Assembly (NCBI GenBank): GCA_023389035.1
Contig: JAEWFC010000023.1
Span: forward strand, 62,001 to 126,000
DNA: 64,000 bases
Direction of reading: 5' to 3'
From: Acidobacteriota bacterium
GTDB lineage: Bacteria; Acidobacteriota; Blastocatellia; Pyrinomonadales; Pyrinomonadaceae
Each line of letters begins with the position of its first letter. Position 1 is the stretch's first letter. Positions 1-9,563 of this stretch are shown one piece after another. The notes beneath the pieces were generated by a model. The model was not told the origin of the DNA and did not search any database. It worked only from the letters and a program-made list of their open reading frames with translations. The position numbers were made by a program, and so were the translations under genes.

Positions 1-1
1 C

Positions 2-3000
2 CAGGGCCCGACGAACGCGAGCTTCTGGCGAGATCGTGTGAACCTCAACACGAACGGCAGCAGCAGCACGAACACAATGGCTGAGGTCGAAAGTGTTACG
101 GCTCTTAATCCGGGTGAAAGTTACATCGCGTCGGCGACGTTCAAAGTTCCGAACGGTTTCAATGGCACCTATCAGGTCGTGGTCACGACCGACATCGGTG
201 GACGACTTAATGAGGAGAACACGACCAATAACAAACTAACTCGAAATATCACCCTGAATGTGCCGCCGCTGCCGGACCTGATCGTGACAAACGTGCAAGC
301 GCCTAATCAGGCGTATGCCGGACAGGAGATCGATATTAACTGGACGATCCAGAACGTCGGCGATGCCGCGGCGAAATATGAACGAGCGGACGAGAACGGC
401 CCGAGCTATTGGCGTGACCGCGTTTATCTTTCGCGCGATACGACGCTTAACACCAGCCAGGACCGTTTGATATTCACAACTCCGTCAAGATACTCGCCGC
501 TCGCTGCCGGTGCTTCATATCCGGAGAACACGCAAACGCACGCTGGACCGCACGATCCGCAGTGGGCACGAATACCGGTCGATGTCGAAGGCGAGTGGTA
601 TGTGTTCGTCGTCTCGGATTTCAGCAACGACGTTTACGAGTTCAATGCCGAGAACAACAATACGGCGTACGACAGCGAAGGCATCGGCTCGCCGATCAAC
701 ATCCTGATCACACCTCCTGATCTGGTTATAGACGCGGCTCCCGCAGCACCTGATAACGTCACAGCCGGCCAGACGGTTACCGTCACATTTGATGTTCGTA
801 ACCAAGGAGCTTATCCGACGACCCGGTCTCGCGTAGATGGCGTGTATTTCTCAGCCGACAATGTACTGGATGAAACCGATCGTCTGGTGGCAAATGCGAC
901 CCGCCCGGCCTTGGAGGCCGGTTCGATCGACAGCCTGTCGATGGAGCTTGAGATCCCGGAATGTGTCAGCGGCACGTATTATCTGATCGCGGTCACGGAC
1001 AAGGATAAGCAGATCGCCGAATTTGATATCAAGCACGATGCCGAGGCCAACAACGCGAGCCCGGCAAAACAGATACAGGTGGCCCTCACTCCGCCAGATC
1101 TGCAGGTGACCAATTTGAGCATTTCGCCCGTCAGCTCACCGGGCGACCCGGTGACGGTTTCATGGACGATCTCAAATACGGGAACCGGCCACACGCGCCG
1201 CGGCTGGACGGACAAGATAATGCTTGTGTCCGAATCGGGTCTTCAGCCGGCACTGATCGCACAGGTGGCTCAGCAGTCGCTTGCCGCAGGAACGTCGATC
1301 TCACGGTCAGAGACATATAACCTGCCGGCGTTCATGGACGGGCAATACCGGATAGCCGTCATCACCGACAGTAATAATCAGGTGTCTGAGTGCGGAGCTT
1401 CGGAATCGAATAACGAGGCAAGCTCAGGTTCGTTCAGCGTCAACAATGATCTTCCCGATCTGGTGGTCGATTCAACGGCCGTTCCCGGAGCGCCGATCAT
1501 TGCCGGTTCGCAATTTTCAGTTGAATGGACCGCGAGAAACGCGGGCGGTGACCTGGGAGCGAATCCTGGCTGGCGCGACCTCGTCTATCTCTCGACAAAT
1601 GACACGCTGTCGAACAACGATCGATTGCTCGCCACCGTCAACGTTCAGCAGACATTATCAGCGGGCCAGACGTATACCCGCCAGCTCGATCTTTCGACAG
1701 GAAACCTTTCCGCCGGAACCTACTATTTGCTATTCGTCACGGACGGCCGTACCGACATTTACGAAGGGCCGCATGGCAGCCAGTTCGAAACGAACAATCT
1801 AAAAGCATCGATACCCGTTACAGTCACTTCGCCCGGTGTCGATCTGGTGACGGTGATCAACTCGGTCTCGACGCCAACCTATTCGGGCAGAAACGTGAAC
1901 GTCGAATGGACCGTCACGAACACGGGCGCCACACAAACGCTCGGCGGCCACTGGTACGATTGGGTCTACCTGTCGCGTGACTCGGTCATCGACCCGTCAG
2001 ATCGCGTTCTATCACGAGTCTTGCGAACCGGCGCTCTCCCCGGCTCGTCGAATTACACGACGACGCAACTGGTCCGAATACCTGACGGGTTAACCGGGGA
2101 TTACCGGATACTCGTGAGAACCGACGGCAGCGGCGATATCGCAGAAAGCAACGATGATAACAATCTGAGCTCGCCATACACGGTGACGCTTGAGCTGCCG
2201 CCGCCGGCGGATCTGAATATCACTAACATCACGGTGCCCGCATCGGGCTCGCCGGGCGGATCGCTTGGGTTCCAGTGGACCGTCCAAAACTCGGGACAAT
2301 TCCCCGCCGTCGGACCGTGGCGCGACACCGTTTATTTATCGCGTGACCAGTTCTGGGATGCAGGAGATATCCTGCTCGGCCAGAGCGTTCGAGAAGGCCT
2401 TCCGCTGAATAATCTTCAGACGGAGGTTCGTTCCGCGATATTCCAATTGCCGCCGATGGACGAAGGCACCTACTACGTTATCGTCCGTGTGGACTCACAA
2501 AACCGAGTGCGCGAGAGTAACGAGGCGAACAATATCTCAATCTCGCCGGCGCCGTTCCCGATAACGATCGACACGCTGACGATGAACACGCCATTCAGCA
2601 CGCAGATCTTGAACGGCGGATTCAAGGCGTTCAAGTTCGCCCCCGGCGAGAACGAAACCGTGCTGGTCTCGTTGAACGGGCAGTCCGGAAATAACAACAG
2701 CCTGTTCACCAATTTCCTGACTGCCGCGTCGTTGGCTGATTACGATTATCAGGACAGCGGCCTCGACGCCGAGGATCAGGAAAATCTCATTCCGAACACA
2801 GCTCCCGGGCCGTACTATTCGTTGGCGACGCACGAGTTGATCTCTAACAATGTAGCGCCGGAGTTTGAAAAACAGCCCGTCGAGATAAAGGACGGCCGCA
2901 TGGAAAGCGGCATCATTCAGACGCAGGATATAACGGTAACCGCGACGATTCTTCCCTTCACCGTGCGAAGCGTCGCTCCGCAACGGGCGGGTAATGCCGG

Positions 3001-5914
3001 AATGGCCACGCTCGTAGTTAACGGTGCAAAGTTCCAGCCCGGAGCAACGGTCGAGTTGGTACGAGGCGGGACGACGATCACTCCGTTCAAATCGGCGGTC
3101 GGAAATACGCGCATCGCGGCAATATTTGACCTGAAAGACAAAGCTCCCGGCCAATATGACGTTCGCGTAACCAATCCGGATTCACAGGTGACGGTCCTGA
3201 GCAATGGTTTTGAGATCGTCCAGGGCGGCGGCCACCAACTACGCGAAAGCGTTAACGGGCCCGGTTTCCTACGCTGGGGGGCGAGCAACGTCAGATACAC
3301 GGTGACCGCTGCCAACGACGGCCTGAATGATGCATTCATGGTACCGCTGCTGATACATCTGCCGCGAAATTACCCGTATCGCCTGGACGAACGCAACATA
3401 AAGGATTTTTCAGGCGTTTTGCCGCCGGAACTCGCATCGGAACCGACCAGTTTCCATATCGATCATGAATTCGGCCGGATCGTAATGCTAATGATCCCGA
3501 TCCTTCGCGCCGGTGGCGAGGTCAATATCGGAATCAACATCGATCCCGCGACTTTCGCGCCCTTCGCATTTAGCGCAGTTGTCCTGCCGCCGCTGGACGA
3601 GATGATGAAGCTGGGTGCAGAATTACGAAGGTCCGAAGGGCTCATCGGCCCGGAAGTTGGCGGTGGTGGCGGAAGACGGCCGACTCCCCCAAGCGGCGAC
3701 AGATGCCGCGAATTGGTCGATGCCGAGATCAACAAGTGTATGGCGTCATTCGCCAGATCCTTGTTCTTCTATCTTCTCTCGTGGATCCCGGGGGGCAACG
3801 ACGATTGTCTTGCTGCTGCCGCAGGATTCATCGGCGGTGTCGCGGATTTTGCATCGGGCGTGGTCTTGAACAACGTGGTGCTTGGCGACAGCATGGACGG
3901 GCTTGGAGTTGCCGGTTCCGGCGTGTCGCTGATGGGCGGCTTGATCACTAAAGCACTCGCGTGTGCCGGGAGGTCTATTACTCCACTCGACTGGGCGTTC
4001 AAGGTCGCGGGAGCTCTCCAACTCCTAACAGATCTGTATAACTGCATGAACAAGGACTGGTGTACACCCGTCGGTCGGCCTGCGGCGTTCGACCCGAATG
4101 AAAAGATCGGACCGCGTGGTTATGGTGTCGAACAGTTCGTGCCGGCTCGCAAACCGCTGCATTATCAGATCAGCTTTGAGAATTTGGCGGAGGCTGATGC
4201 TCCGGCACAGCGGATATTTGTGACGGACCAGCTACCGCCCGAGCTTGATCCGCGAACCGTACGGTTGAAGGAGATAGAGTTTAACCATCAACGCTTCGTC
4301 GTGCCGGAGAATCGGGCGTTCTATTCGACTCGGGTCGATTTTGACGCGAACGGAAATCAGATCAAGGCTGATATTTCTGCCGGCCTTGATGTCGTGAATC
4401 GCAGGATAACCTGGACGATAACGGCAATCGATCCCCAGACCGGCGACCTGCCGCTTGATCCATTTATCGGATTGCTGCCGCCGAACAATGAGGCAAACGA
4501 CGGTCAGGGGTTTGTGACGTTCACCGTGGAAGCGTACCCCAACTTTCCTAACCGGACGAACATCGCAAACACGGCAACGATCATCTTTGACGAGCAGGCT
4601 CCGATCGTTACCAACGCGACGGCGAACCTGCTGGACAGCGTCGTTCCGGTGAGCCAGGTCGCACCGCTTCCCGCATCGCAGGGGTCGAATGAGTTTGTCG
4701 TGAACTGGACAAGCACTGATGACACTGACGGCTCGGGTTTCGCGTACTGCGAGCTACGTGTTTCCGAGAACAACGGTCCGTTCGTGCCGTTCTTAACAAC
4801 CCTATCGCCGTCCGGTTCACAAGCCTTCGTCGGGAATTGGGGCACGAACTACGCATTTTACAGTGCGTGTGCAGACAACGCCGGAAACATCGAGGCGGCA
4901 CCTGCACTGCCCGATGCTGTCACCCGAACCGCAGGCGGCGCTACCGAAGCAGATCTGTCGCCGCGGCCCAACGGAAATGATGGTGTGCTCGATGCGGGTG
5001 ATGCAACTCAGGCGAGACGTTTCGCGGCCGGTCTCGACACAGATCTCGCGGTGAACGAATTCCAACGGGCTGATTCGGCTCCGCGGGTGGAAGGCGGGAA
5101 CGGTGTGCTTTCGGTCGCAGATGTGATACAGGCGAACCGCTTCATTCTGCAGCAGGATGCACCTGTCGCAGCTCAGGGGCCGAACGCTGCCACCGGCCTC
5201 GCGATCGCTCCGTCTGCAGCAAAATCAGTCGGCTCGAGCACCGTCTTCCCGGTGCGAAATTCGCGGTCCGGCGACACGGTCAATCTTGGCATTCGAATGA
5301 ACGCTCAGGGTTCCGAAACGGGTGTGGGCTTCACTTTGAAATTTGACCCAGCGGTGTTGAGCCTTCCCGCCAACATCTCGCTCGGTGCAAATGCAGCGGG
5401 TGCGACGGTAACGGTGAATGACACGCAGGCCGCGGCCGGCAGGTTGGGAATAATCATCGATCTGCCGCCGACAGCGACGTTCGCGGCAGGCGACATCGAG
5501 CTTTTGAAGGTTGACTTCACGGTTGCCGCGGGGGCTACATCTACCACGGTCGAGTTTGAAAACGGTCCGGTCGTGAACGAAGTCGCAGACGCTCTCGCCG
5601 ACACGCTTTCGGCCAGCTTTGAGGCACGCCAGATCTCTCTGCTCCTCGCACCGACATCCGCACCGGTGGTCATAAGCGGCATTGTTACCGATGCTGCTGG
5701 GCGAGCCATCAGTCGGGCACGTGTCAGTGTGATCAGTGCAAGCGGAGTTCGCCGCAACGCCGTGACCAACCAGTTCGGCCGATTTACGGTCACAGGACTC
5801 CCTTCATCGCAGATGTACGTGATCGATACCGCGGCCAAGGGCCACACCTTTGACTCCGTATCGCTCTTCATCCTCGACGACCTGACGGATCTCGAGATCA
5901 CGGCTCGCGAATGA
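2..5914 (+). CDS. Giant secreted CARDB-repeat protein with dockerin-like and cohesin-like domains (5' end missing)
   Basis: The frame is open to the left edge and the residues before the first GTG (position 38) read SFWRDRV, the same motif as inside the later repeats, so the gene begins outside the window and that GTG is an internal valine. Six CARDB-type adhesion repeats begin near 275, 716, 1093, 1454, 1838 and 2207, each opening with a (P/V/A)DL motif and carrying a W(R/Y)D-(L/R/T/W)VYLS strand. An IPT/TIG-like domain follows (about 2960-3220), then a Cys-containing hydrophobic stretch (3750-4110), a DUF11-like domain (4120-4640), an Ig/FN3-like domain (to 4910), two dockerin-like F-hand segments (4950-5170), a cohesin-like beta domain (5240-5640) and a carboxypeptidase-regulatory-like domain (5670-5910). 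Likely a cell-surface or secreted adhesin or scaffold; the substrate is unknown. Domain names come from motif recognition and were not searched. Confidence 0.85.
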   Translation, partial: QGPTNASFWRDRVNLNTNGSSSTNTMAEVESVTALNPGESYIASATFKVPNGFNGTYQVVVTTDIGGRLNEENTTNNKLTRNITLNVPPLPDLIVTNVQAPNQAYAGQEIDINWTIQNVGDAAAKYERADENGPSYWRDRVYLSRDTTLNTSQDRLIFTTPSRYSPLAAGASYPENTQTHAGPHDPQWARIPVDVEGEWYVFVVSDFSNDVYEFNAENNNTAYDSEGIGSPINILITPPDLVIDAAPAAPDNVTAGQTVTVTFDVRNQGAYPTTRSRVDGVYFSADNVLDETDRLVANATRPALEAGSIDSLSMELEIPECVSGTYYLIAVTDKDKQIAEFDIKHDAEANNASPAKQIQVALTPPDLQVTNLSISPVSSPGDPVTVSWTISNTGTGHTRRGWTDKIMLVSESGLQPALIAQVAQQSLAAGTSISRSETYNLPAFMDGQYRIAVITDSNNQVSECGASESNNEASSGSFSVNNDLPDLVVDSTAVPGAPIIAGSQFSVEWTARNAGGDLGANPGWRDLVYLSTNDTLSNNDRLLATVNVQQTLSAGQTYTRQLDLSTGNLSAGTYYLLFVTDGRTDIYEGPHGSQFETNNLKASIPVTVTSPGVDLVTVINSVSTPTYSGRNVNVEWTVTNTGATQTLGGHWYDWVYLSRDSVIDPSDRVLSRVLRTGALPGSSNYTTTQLVRIPDGLTGDYRILVRTDGSGDIAESNDDNNLSSPYTVTLELPPPADLNITNITVPASGSPGGSLGFQWTVQNSGQFPAVGPWRDTVYLSRDQFWDAGDILLGQSVREGLPLNNLQTEVRSAIFQLPPMDEGTYYVIVRVDSQNRVRESNEANNISISPAPFPITIDTLTMNTPFSTQILNGGFKAFKFAPGENETVLVSLNGQSGNNNSLFTNFLTAASLADYDYQDSGLDAEDQENLIPNTAPGPYYSLATHELISNNVAPEFEKQPVEIKDGRMESGIIQTQDITVTATILPFTVRSVAPQRAGNAGMATLVVNGAKFQPGATVELVRGGTTITPFKSAVGNTRIAAIFDLKDKAPGQYDVRVTNPDSQVTVLSNGFEIVQGGGHQLRESVNGPGFLRWGASNVRYTVTAANDGLNDAFMVPLLIHLPRNYPYRLDERNIKDFSGVLPPELASEPTSFHIDHEFGRIVMLMIPILRAGGEVNIGINIDPATFAPFAFSAVVLPPLDEMMKLGAELRRSEGLIGPEVGGGGGRRPTPPSGDRCRELVDAEINKCMASFARSLFFYLLSWIPGGNDDCLAAAAGFIGGVADFASGVVLNNVVLGDSMDGLGVAGSGVSLMGGLITKALACAGRSITPLDWAFKVAGALQLLTDLYNCMNKDWCTPVGRPAAFDPNEKIGPRGYGVEQFVPARKPLHYQISFENLAEADAPAQRIFVTDQLPPELDPRTVRLKEIEFNHQRFVVPENRAFYSTRVDFDANGNQIKADISAGLDVVNRRITWTITAIDPQTGDLPLDPFIGLLPPNNEANDGQGFVTFTVEAYPNFPNRTNIANTATIIFDEQAPIVTNATANLLDSVVPVSQVAPLPASQGSNEFVVNWTSTDDTDGSGFAYCELRVSENNGPFVPFLTTLSPSGSQAFVGNWGTNYAFYSACADNAGNIEAAPALPDAVTRTAGGATEADLSPRPNGNDGVLDAGDATQARRFAAGLDTDLAVNEFQRADSAPRVEGGNGVLSVADVIQANRFILQQDAPVAAQGPNAATGLAIAPSAAKSVGSSTVFPVRNSRSGDTVNLGIRMNAQGSETGVGFTLKFDPAVLSLPANISLGANAAGATVTVNDTQAAAGRLGIIIDLPPTATFAAGDIELLKVDFTVAAGATSTTVEFENGPVVNEVADALADTLSASFEARQISLLLAPTSAPVVISGIVTDAAGRAISRARVSVISASGVRRNAVTNQFGRFTVTGLPSSQMYVIDTAAKGHTFDSVSLFILDDLTDLEITARE

Positions 5915-5940
5915 TGATCTGATCCGGCGCACTTACGGAC

Positions 5941-5998
5941 GGGTACCAGGAGAATTCGGAGCTCTACGGAGTTTCGATCTCCGGTACCCGGTCTTTTT
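5941..5998 (+). terminator. Intrinsic terminator of the CARDB protein gene
   Basis: A GGGTACC-A-GGAGA arm (5941-5953) pairs with TCTCCGGTACCC (5978-5989), leaving one bulged A, and a TCTTTTTTG tract follows. It lies 27 nt after the stop codon. Confidence 0.85.
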
Positions 5999-6101
5999 TG
6001 CGTGGCGCCGCACCGCCTATGCCGATCGAAACCGCGTGGCAAATAGGCGGACAATTGTTATACTTCGAAGCGTCCGTTGCTGAATTATTGCTCGGCATAT
6101 T

Positions 6102-7430
6102 ATGGCAATTGAGTTCGTCGTCGGTGCACTGTTATTGATAGCTCTCGTCTTTTTGGCGTCGGTCGACCTGGCCTTTTCTCATCTTTCCGATCTCAGCCTT
6201 CGGCGGCTGTCGTCTGAATCGGACGACACGCTGAATATCCGTTCGACACAGCTGCTGCGTACGATCCTGGCCGACCGGCCGCGATTTCGTTTTGCACTGT
6301 CATCGGCGATCCAGGCAGTGATAATTGGTTTTACAGTGCTTGTCACATGGGTCGTGCTGCAGTGGACGAGTGAGCCCACGTTCATATTGCTTGAGGCTGT
6401 CGCGATCGGACTGTTTGTCACCGTCGTTTTCAGGCAGATACTTCCGCGTCTACTCGTTCGCGATAAGCCGGAGCGAAAGCTTCTGGTGCTGCTTCCGATA
6501 GTGCGGCCTCTCTACACCGCCGCGACCTTTCTGACCCGCCCATTTGCCGGCCTTTTCGCCGCACGCGACCAGTCAAAGCTCGACAATACAGTGTCACCTG
6601 ACGACACGGATGCGGGCGATGACGAAGATTTTCTGGCACTGATGGACGTGGGTGCGGCCGAAGGCATTATCGAAGAAAAAGAGCGTGAGCTGATCGAATC
6701 GATGGTGGAGTTCGGCGATACGCGTGCGGCCGAGATAATGACACCGCGAACCGAGATCTGCGGTATTCCGATCGGTACGACCGTTCGCGCAGCCCGCGAT
6801 GTGATGATCGGCGAAAAGTATTCACGCATTCCGGTCTACCGCGAGAGCATCGACAATATAGAAGGAATTATCTACGTTCGCGACCTGCTGCAGGCGTGGG
6901 CCGACGGCCGTGAAGATGAACCGATCGACGGCCTGCTGCGACAAGTGTTCCTTGTGCCCGAGACGAAATCTGCCGCCGAACTGCTGAAAACGATGCAGGT
7001 CGAGCACGTTCAGATCGCGATAGTGATCGATGAATACGGCGGCGTCGCCGGGATCGTTACGGTCGAGGACATCGTCGAGGAGATCGTCGGCGAGATCGAG
7101 GACGAGGATATCGAAGAAGAAGAGATCATCGAGATAATCGAGGGAGAGGACGGATATTTCGACGTGCTCGGCTCGACCGAGATAGACAAGATCGAACGGC
7201 TTTTCGGCATCGACCTCGAGGACGACGAGTACACGACCATCGCCGGTATGGTGACAACCGAAGCCGGTTACATCCCTAAAGAAGGCGACGAACTGGCCAT
7301 CCGCGGCCTCGCGGTGAAGATCCTCGGATCAGACGAAAAACGAATTAATCTGCTTCGTCTGCGGCGTGTTGATGAGAACGAAGACATCGCGGACGACGGG
7401 AAAGTCGGTGAGACTATACCCCTACATTAG
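6102..7430 (+). CDS. HlyC/CorC (CNNM-type) membrane protein with CBS pair
   Basis: A 442-residue inner-membrane protein. The first ~150 residues hold hydrophobic segments of the DUF21/CNNM membrane region, though this copy is shorter and more divergent than typical. Residues ~195-330 form a tandem CBS pair (MTPRTEICGIP, then YSRIPVYRE, then IVIDEYGGVAGIVTVEDIVEEIVGEI, here quoted in parts). An acidic run of Glu, Asp and Ile and a C-terminal CorC_HlyC domain (AGYIPKEGDEL) follow. The family is linked to Mg2+/Co2+ transport or resistance; the old name haemolysin is misleading. The start is ATG with no strong Shine-Dalgarno. The end overlaps the convergent gene by 9 nt. Family assignment is firm, the transported ion is not. 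Confidence 0.9.
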   Translation: MAIEFVVGALLLIALVFLASVDLAFSHLSDLSLRRLSSESDDTLNIRSTQLLRTILADRPRFRFALSSAIQAVIIGFTVLVTWVVLQWTSEPTFILLEAVAIGLFVTVVFRQILPRLLVRDKPERKLLVLLPIVRPLYTAATFLTRPFAGLFAARDQSKLDNTVSPDDTDAGDDEDFLALMDVGAAEGIIEEKERELIESMVEFGDTRAAEIMTPRTEICGIPIGTTVRAARDVMIGEKYSRIPVYRESIDNIEGIIYVRDLLQAWADGREDEPIDGLLRQVFLVPETKSAAELLKTMQVEHVQIAIVIDEYGGVAGIVTVEDIVEEIVGEIEDEDIEEEEIIEIIEGEDGYFDVLGSTEIDKIERLFGIDLEDDEYTTIAGMVTTEAGYIPKEGDELAIRGLAVKILGSDEKRINLLRLRRVDENEDIADDGKVGETIPLH

Positions 7431-7916
7431 TTCGCCGTCCGGTTCGATCTTCGGTCGACTGCTAACCCACAGGAACGCCGCATTCAGTGTGAACAGCACC
7501 AGCGCGAATAAGTACATATAACGGCCCGCTTTGAAAAAGCCCGTAAGGATTGCGTAGCTTTCTCCGAGATACCGCATTGGCTGGTTGTAATACGAGATCA
7601 GTGACGTGAGCGTGACAAAGAGAAAAAGAATTGGAATGCCCGCGGTTACGTAGCTTCCACGCCGGACTACCGCAAACATATAGGCAATCAATGTAACTGC
7701 AGCGACGACCCACCGGTCGGCTTGGACCCTAATATTATTCGTTCCAGCGTCTGAGAATCCGGAGAACATGCTTTGAAGATCGGATTGATCCGCGAGTACA
7801 TAACCGACGGCAGCAAGCGACGCGCACAAGACGAGTCCGAGTACGGCCATAAGAACTAATACTTTTCGAAACACGCCGGTTATCTGCATAGGCGGTGACC
7901 CATTGGGATTGTACAT
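7422..7916 (-). CDS. Hypothetical four-helix membrane protein
   Basis: About 164 residues with four hydrophobic segments: residues ~18-42 (VLVLMAVLGLVL), ~70-85, ~92-112 and ~130-152. There is a short polar loop with QSDLQSMFSGF after the first helix. I do not recognise the family. A GTG lies one codon upstream of the chosen ATG, and an internal ATG nine codons downstream is also possible; no convincing ribosome binding site separates them. It is convergent with the CBS protein gene and overlaps it by 9 nt. No function is proposed. Confidence 0.65.
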   Translation of the reverse strand: MYNPNGSPPMQITGVFRKVLVLMAVLGLVLCASLAAVGYVLADQSDLQSMFSGFSDAGTNNIRVQADRWVVAAVTLIAYMFAVVRRGSYVTAGIPILFLFVTLTSLISYYNQPMRYLGESYAILTGFFKAGRYMYLFALVLFTLNAAFLWVSSRPKIEPDGELM

Positions 7917-8124
7917 CACATCTAGTAGACACGGGGAGAAGGACGTTGAAACGCCCTAAGGATCGTAACTAAACAAACCACGCCCTGACGACGTGGCTAT
8001 TAGCCGGCTTGCTGGAAAGACGGCGACCGCCGCGTGGGAATTGCCGTGAGTTTCTATGCCGAACGGCACGCGGCAGAGCGCCTTATTCCACTTAAAAATC
8101 GCAAGCACGCCGGAAAAGTCGCTG

Positions 8125-8157
8125 TGCTATAATTAGGTCACAATTTTCAGTAGGAGG
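8125..8157 (+). promoter_or_regulatory. Extended -10 promoter and strong RBS of the peroxiredoxin gene
   Basis: TGcTATAAT at 8125-8133 is a perfect extended -10 element; no good -35 is visible 17 nt upstream, as is common for this class. A full AGGAGG at 8152-8157 sits 7 nt before the ATG at 8165. The rest of 7920-8124 shows only short GC-rich hairpins and no gene. Confidence 0.7.
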
Positions 8158-8164
8158 CAGCATT

Positions 8165-8824
8165 ATGGCGATCAGATTAGGTGACGAGGCTCCGAATTTT
8201 ACCGCTCAGACGACGCAGGGCGAGATCAATTTTCATGAGTGGCTTGGCGACAGCTGGGGCGTTCTGTTTTCGCATCCGAAGGATTACACGCCGGTTTGTA
8301 CAACCGAGCTTGGCATGGCGGCGAAGCTAAAGCCGGAATTTGATAAACGCGGTGTGAAGGTGATCGGGCTGAGCGTCGATCCGCTCGATTCGCATATGGG
8401 TTGGGAGAAAGACATCGAGGAAACGCAGGGCACAGCCGTGAACTTCCCGATGATCGCCGACAGCGACCGCAAGGTATCCGACCTTTACGACATGATCCAT
8501 CCGAACGCGAACGACACGCTTACGGTCCGCTCAGTTTTTATCGTCGGTCCGGACAAAAAGGTAAAGCTGATGCTGACCTATCCCGCGTCGACCGGACGAA
8601 ATTTCGACGAGCTGCTGCGTGTGATCGATTCCCTGCAGCTGACCTCGAACTACAGCGTAGCGACGCCCGTTAATTGGAAAGACGGTGACGACTGCATTAT
8701 CGTTCCGTCGATCTCAAATGAGGACGCGAAGGAGAAATTCCCTGCCGGCTGGAACGAGGTCAAACCGTACCTCAGAGTCACGCCGCAGCCGAATAAGGTG
8801 AAAGGCGAAGGACAAAGTGCCTAA
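8165..8824 (+). CDS. 1-Cys (Prx6-type) peroxiredoxin
   Basis: A cytosolic thiol peroxidase that reduces hydrogen peroxide and organic peroxides. The peroxidatic cysteine is Cys45 in the motif DYTPVCTTE, preceded by SHPKD, as in AhpC/TSA proteins. The length (219 residues) and the C-terminal extension after residue ~160 (PVNWKDGDD, then PYLRVTPQP) fit the Prx6 subfamily, which lacks the second conserved resolving cysteine of typical 2-Cys enzymes; the only other cysteine is in DDCIIVP. The start is fixed by AGGAGG 7 nt upstream and an extended -10 promoter. It appears monocistronic, with a hairpin before the next gene. The reductant is not evident; bacillithiol is conceivable, since bshC lies at 42.9 kb. 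Confidence 0.93.
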   Translation: MAIRLGDEAPNFTAQTTQGEINFHEWLGDSWGVLFSHPKDYTPVCTTELGMAAKLKPEFDKRGVKVIGLSVDPLDSHMGWEKDIEETQGTAVNFPMIADSDRKVSDLYDMIHPNANDTLTVRSVFIVGPDKKVKLMLTYPASTGRNFDELLRVIDSLQLTSNYSVATPVNWKDGDDCIIVPSISNEDAKEKFPAGWNEVKPYLRVTPQPNKVKGEGQSA

Positions 8825-8848
8825 GTGTCAGATCAGGATGTTTTGAAT

Positions 8849-8877
8849 AGGCTCCGCTTTCGGGGCCTTATATATTG
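8849..8877 (+). terminator. Probable weak terminator between peroxiredoxin and biotin carrier genes
   Basis: AGGCTCCG (8849-8856) pairs with CGGGGCCT (8861-8868) around a CTTT loop, with one G-T wobble, followed by TATATATT rather than a pure T run. It ends only 8 nt before the next ATG, so it may also affect that gene's translation. Confidence 0.5.
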
Positions 8878-8884
8878 CTGAAAG

Positions 8885-9391
8885 ATGAAACTTAAAGCTC
8901 AGATCGGCGACGAGGTTCGCGAAGTTGAGATCCAGCAGGATGGCAGACGCGTTTTCGCACGCGTCGATGGCCGTGAATACGAGCTCGACGTCTCTGAACC
9001 CGAACCGTATGTTTACCTGCTGAAGCACGAGAACAAGATCTACGAGATATTCGTGAGCCCGAGGCCGACGTCCGACTCACCCTATATGGTCTCGTCTGCC
9101 TCAGGTGATATTGAGGTCAAGATCGTCGATCCGAAGCGGCTTCGCGGTTCAGGTGCCGCCGGCGGTTCGGCAGACGGAGCCGCAGAAATTCGCACACTGA
9201 TGCCCGGCAAGGTCGTGCGCTTGATATCAGCCGTCGGCGATGCGGTCGAAAAAGGCGATCCGGTGATGGTCGTCGAAGCGATGAAAATGCAGAACGACCT
9301 CAAGGCACCGAAAGCCGGCACTATCAAAGAGATACGTGTAGTGGAAGGTGCAACGGTCGCCGCCGGCGATGTACTGGCAGTGATCGAATGA
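8885..9391 (+). CDS. Biotin carboxyl carrier protein/domain of an acyl-CoA or pyruvate-type carboxylase
   Basis: A 168-residue protein. The N-terminal ~85 residues form a beta-rich adaptor region (REVEIQQDGRRV, EYELDVSEPEP) like that found beside carrier domains in acetyl/propionyl-CoA carboxylases. After a Gly/Ala/Ser linker (GSGAAGGSADGA) comes the biotinyl domain with LMPGKVV and the biotinylation motif EAMKM; the modified lysine is Lys134. No carboxylase or carboxyltransferase gene is next to it, so the partner enzyme must be encoded elsewhere. ATG start, no strong Shine-Dalgarno. Confidence 0.88.
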   Translation: MKLKAQIGDEVREVEIQQDGRRVFARVDGREYELDVSEPEPYVYLLKHENKIYEIFVSPRPTSDSPYMVSSASGDIEVKIVDPKRLRGSGAAGGSADGAAEIRTLMPGKVVRLISAVGDAVEKGDPVMVVEAMKMQNDLKAPKAGTIKEIRVVEGATVAAGDVLAVIE

Positions 9392-9563
9392 TCCTTTTTT
9401 GGGGTCGTGCAGCATCAAATGCGGAGGCCCGCGCGTTAGCAAGGGCTTAACTCACACTGCGGTGCACAAACCATTCCAACCCAATCACCATTCACCCATG
9501 CTTGACGAATACGGATTCGAGATCTACGAAGAGAACAGCTTCCCGGTCGCTTACCTCTGCATT

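Noticed and set aside
38..40. GTG as the start of the CARDB protein
   Set aside because: Codons 2-37 are in frame and encode SFWRDRV, a motif repeated inside the protein; the gene is cut by the window edge.
2537..3154. 205-codon minus-strand frame inside the CARDB gene
   Set aside because: Antisense to clear domain-coding sequence, no ribosome binding site, Arg-rich shadow composition.
5305..6054. 249-codon minus-strand frame over the 3' end of the CARDB gene
   Set aside because: Runs through the cohesin-like domain and the terminator of the real gene; no family features.
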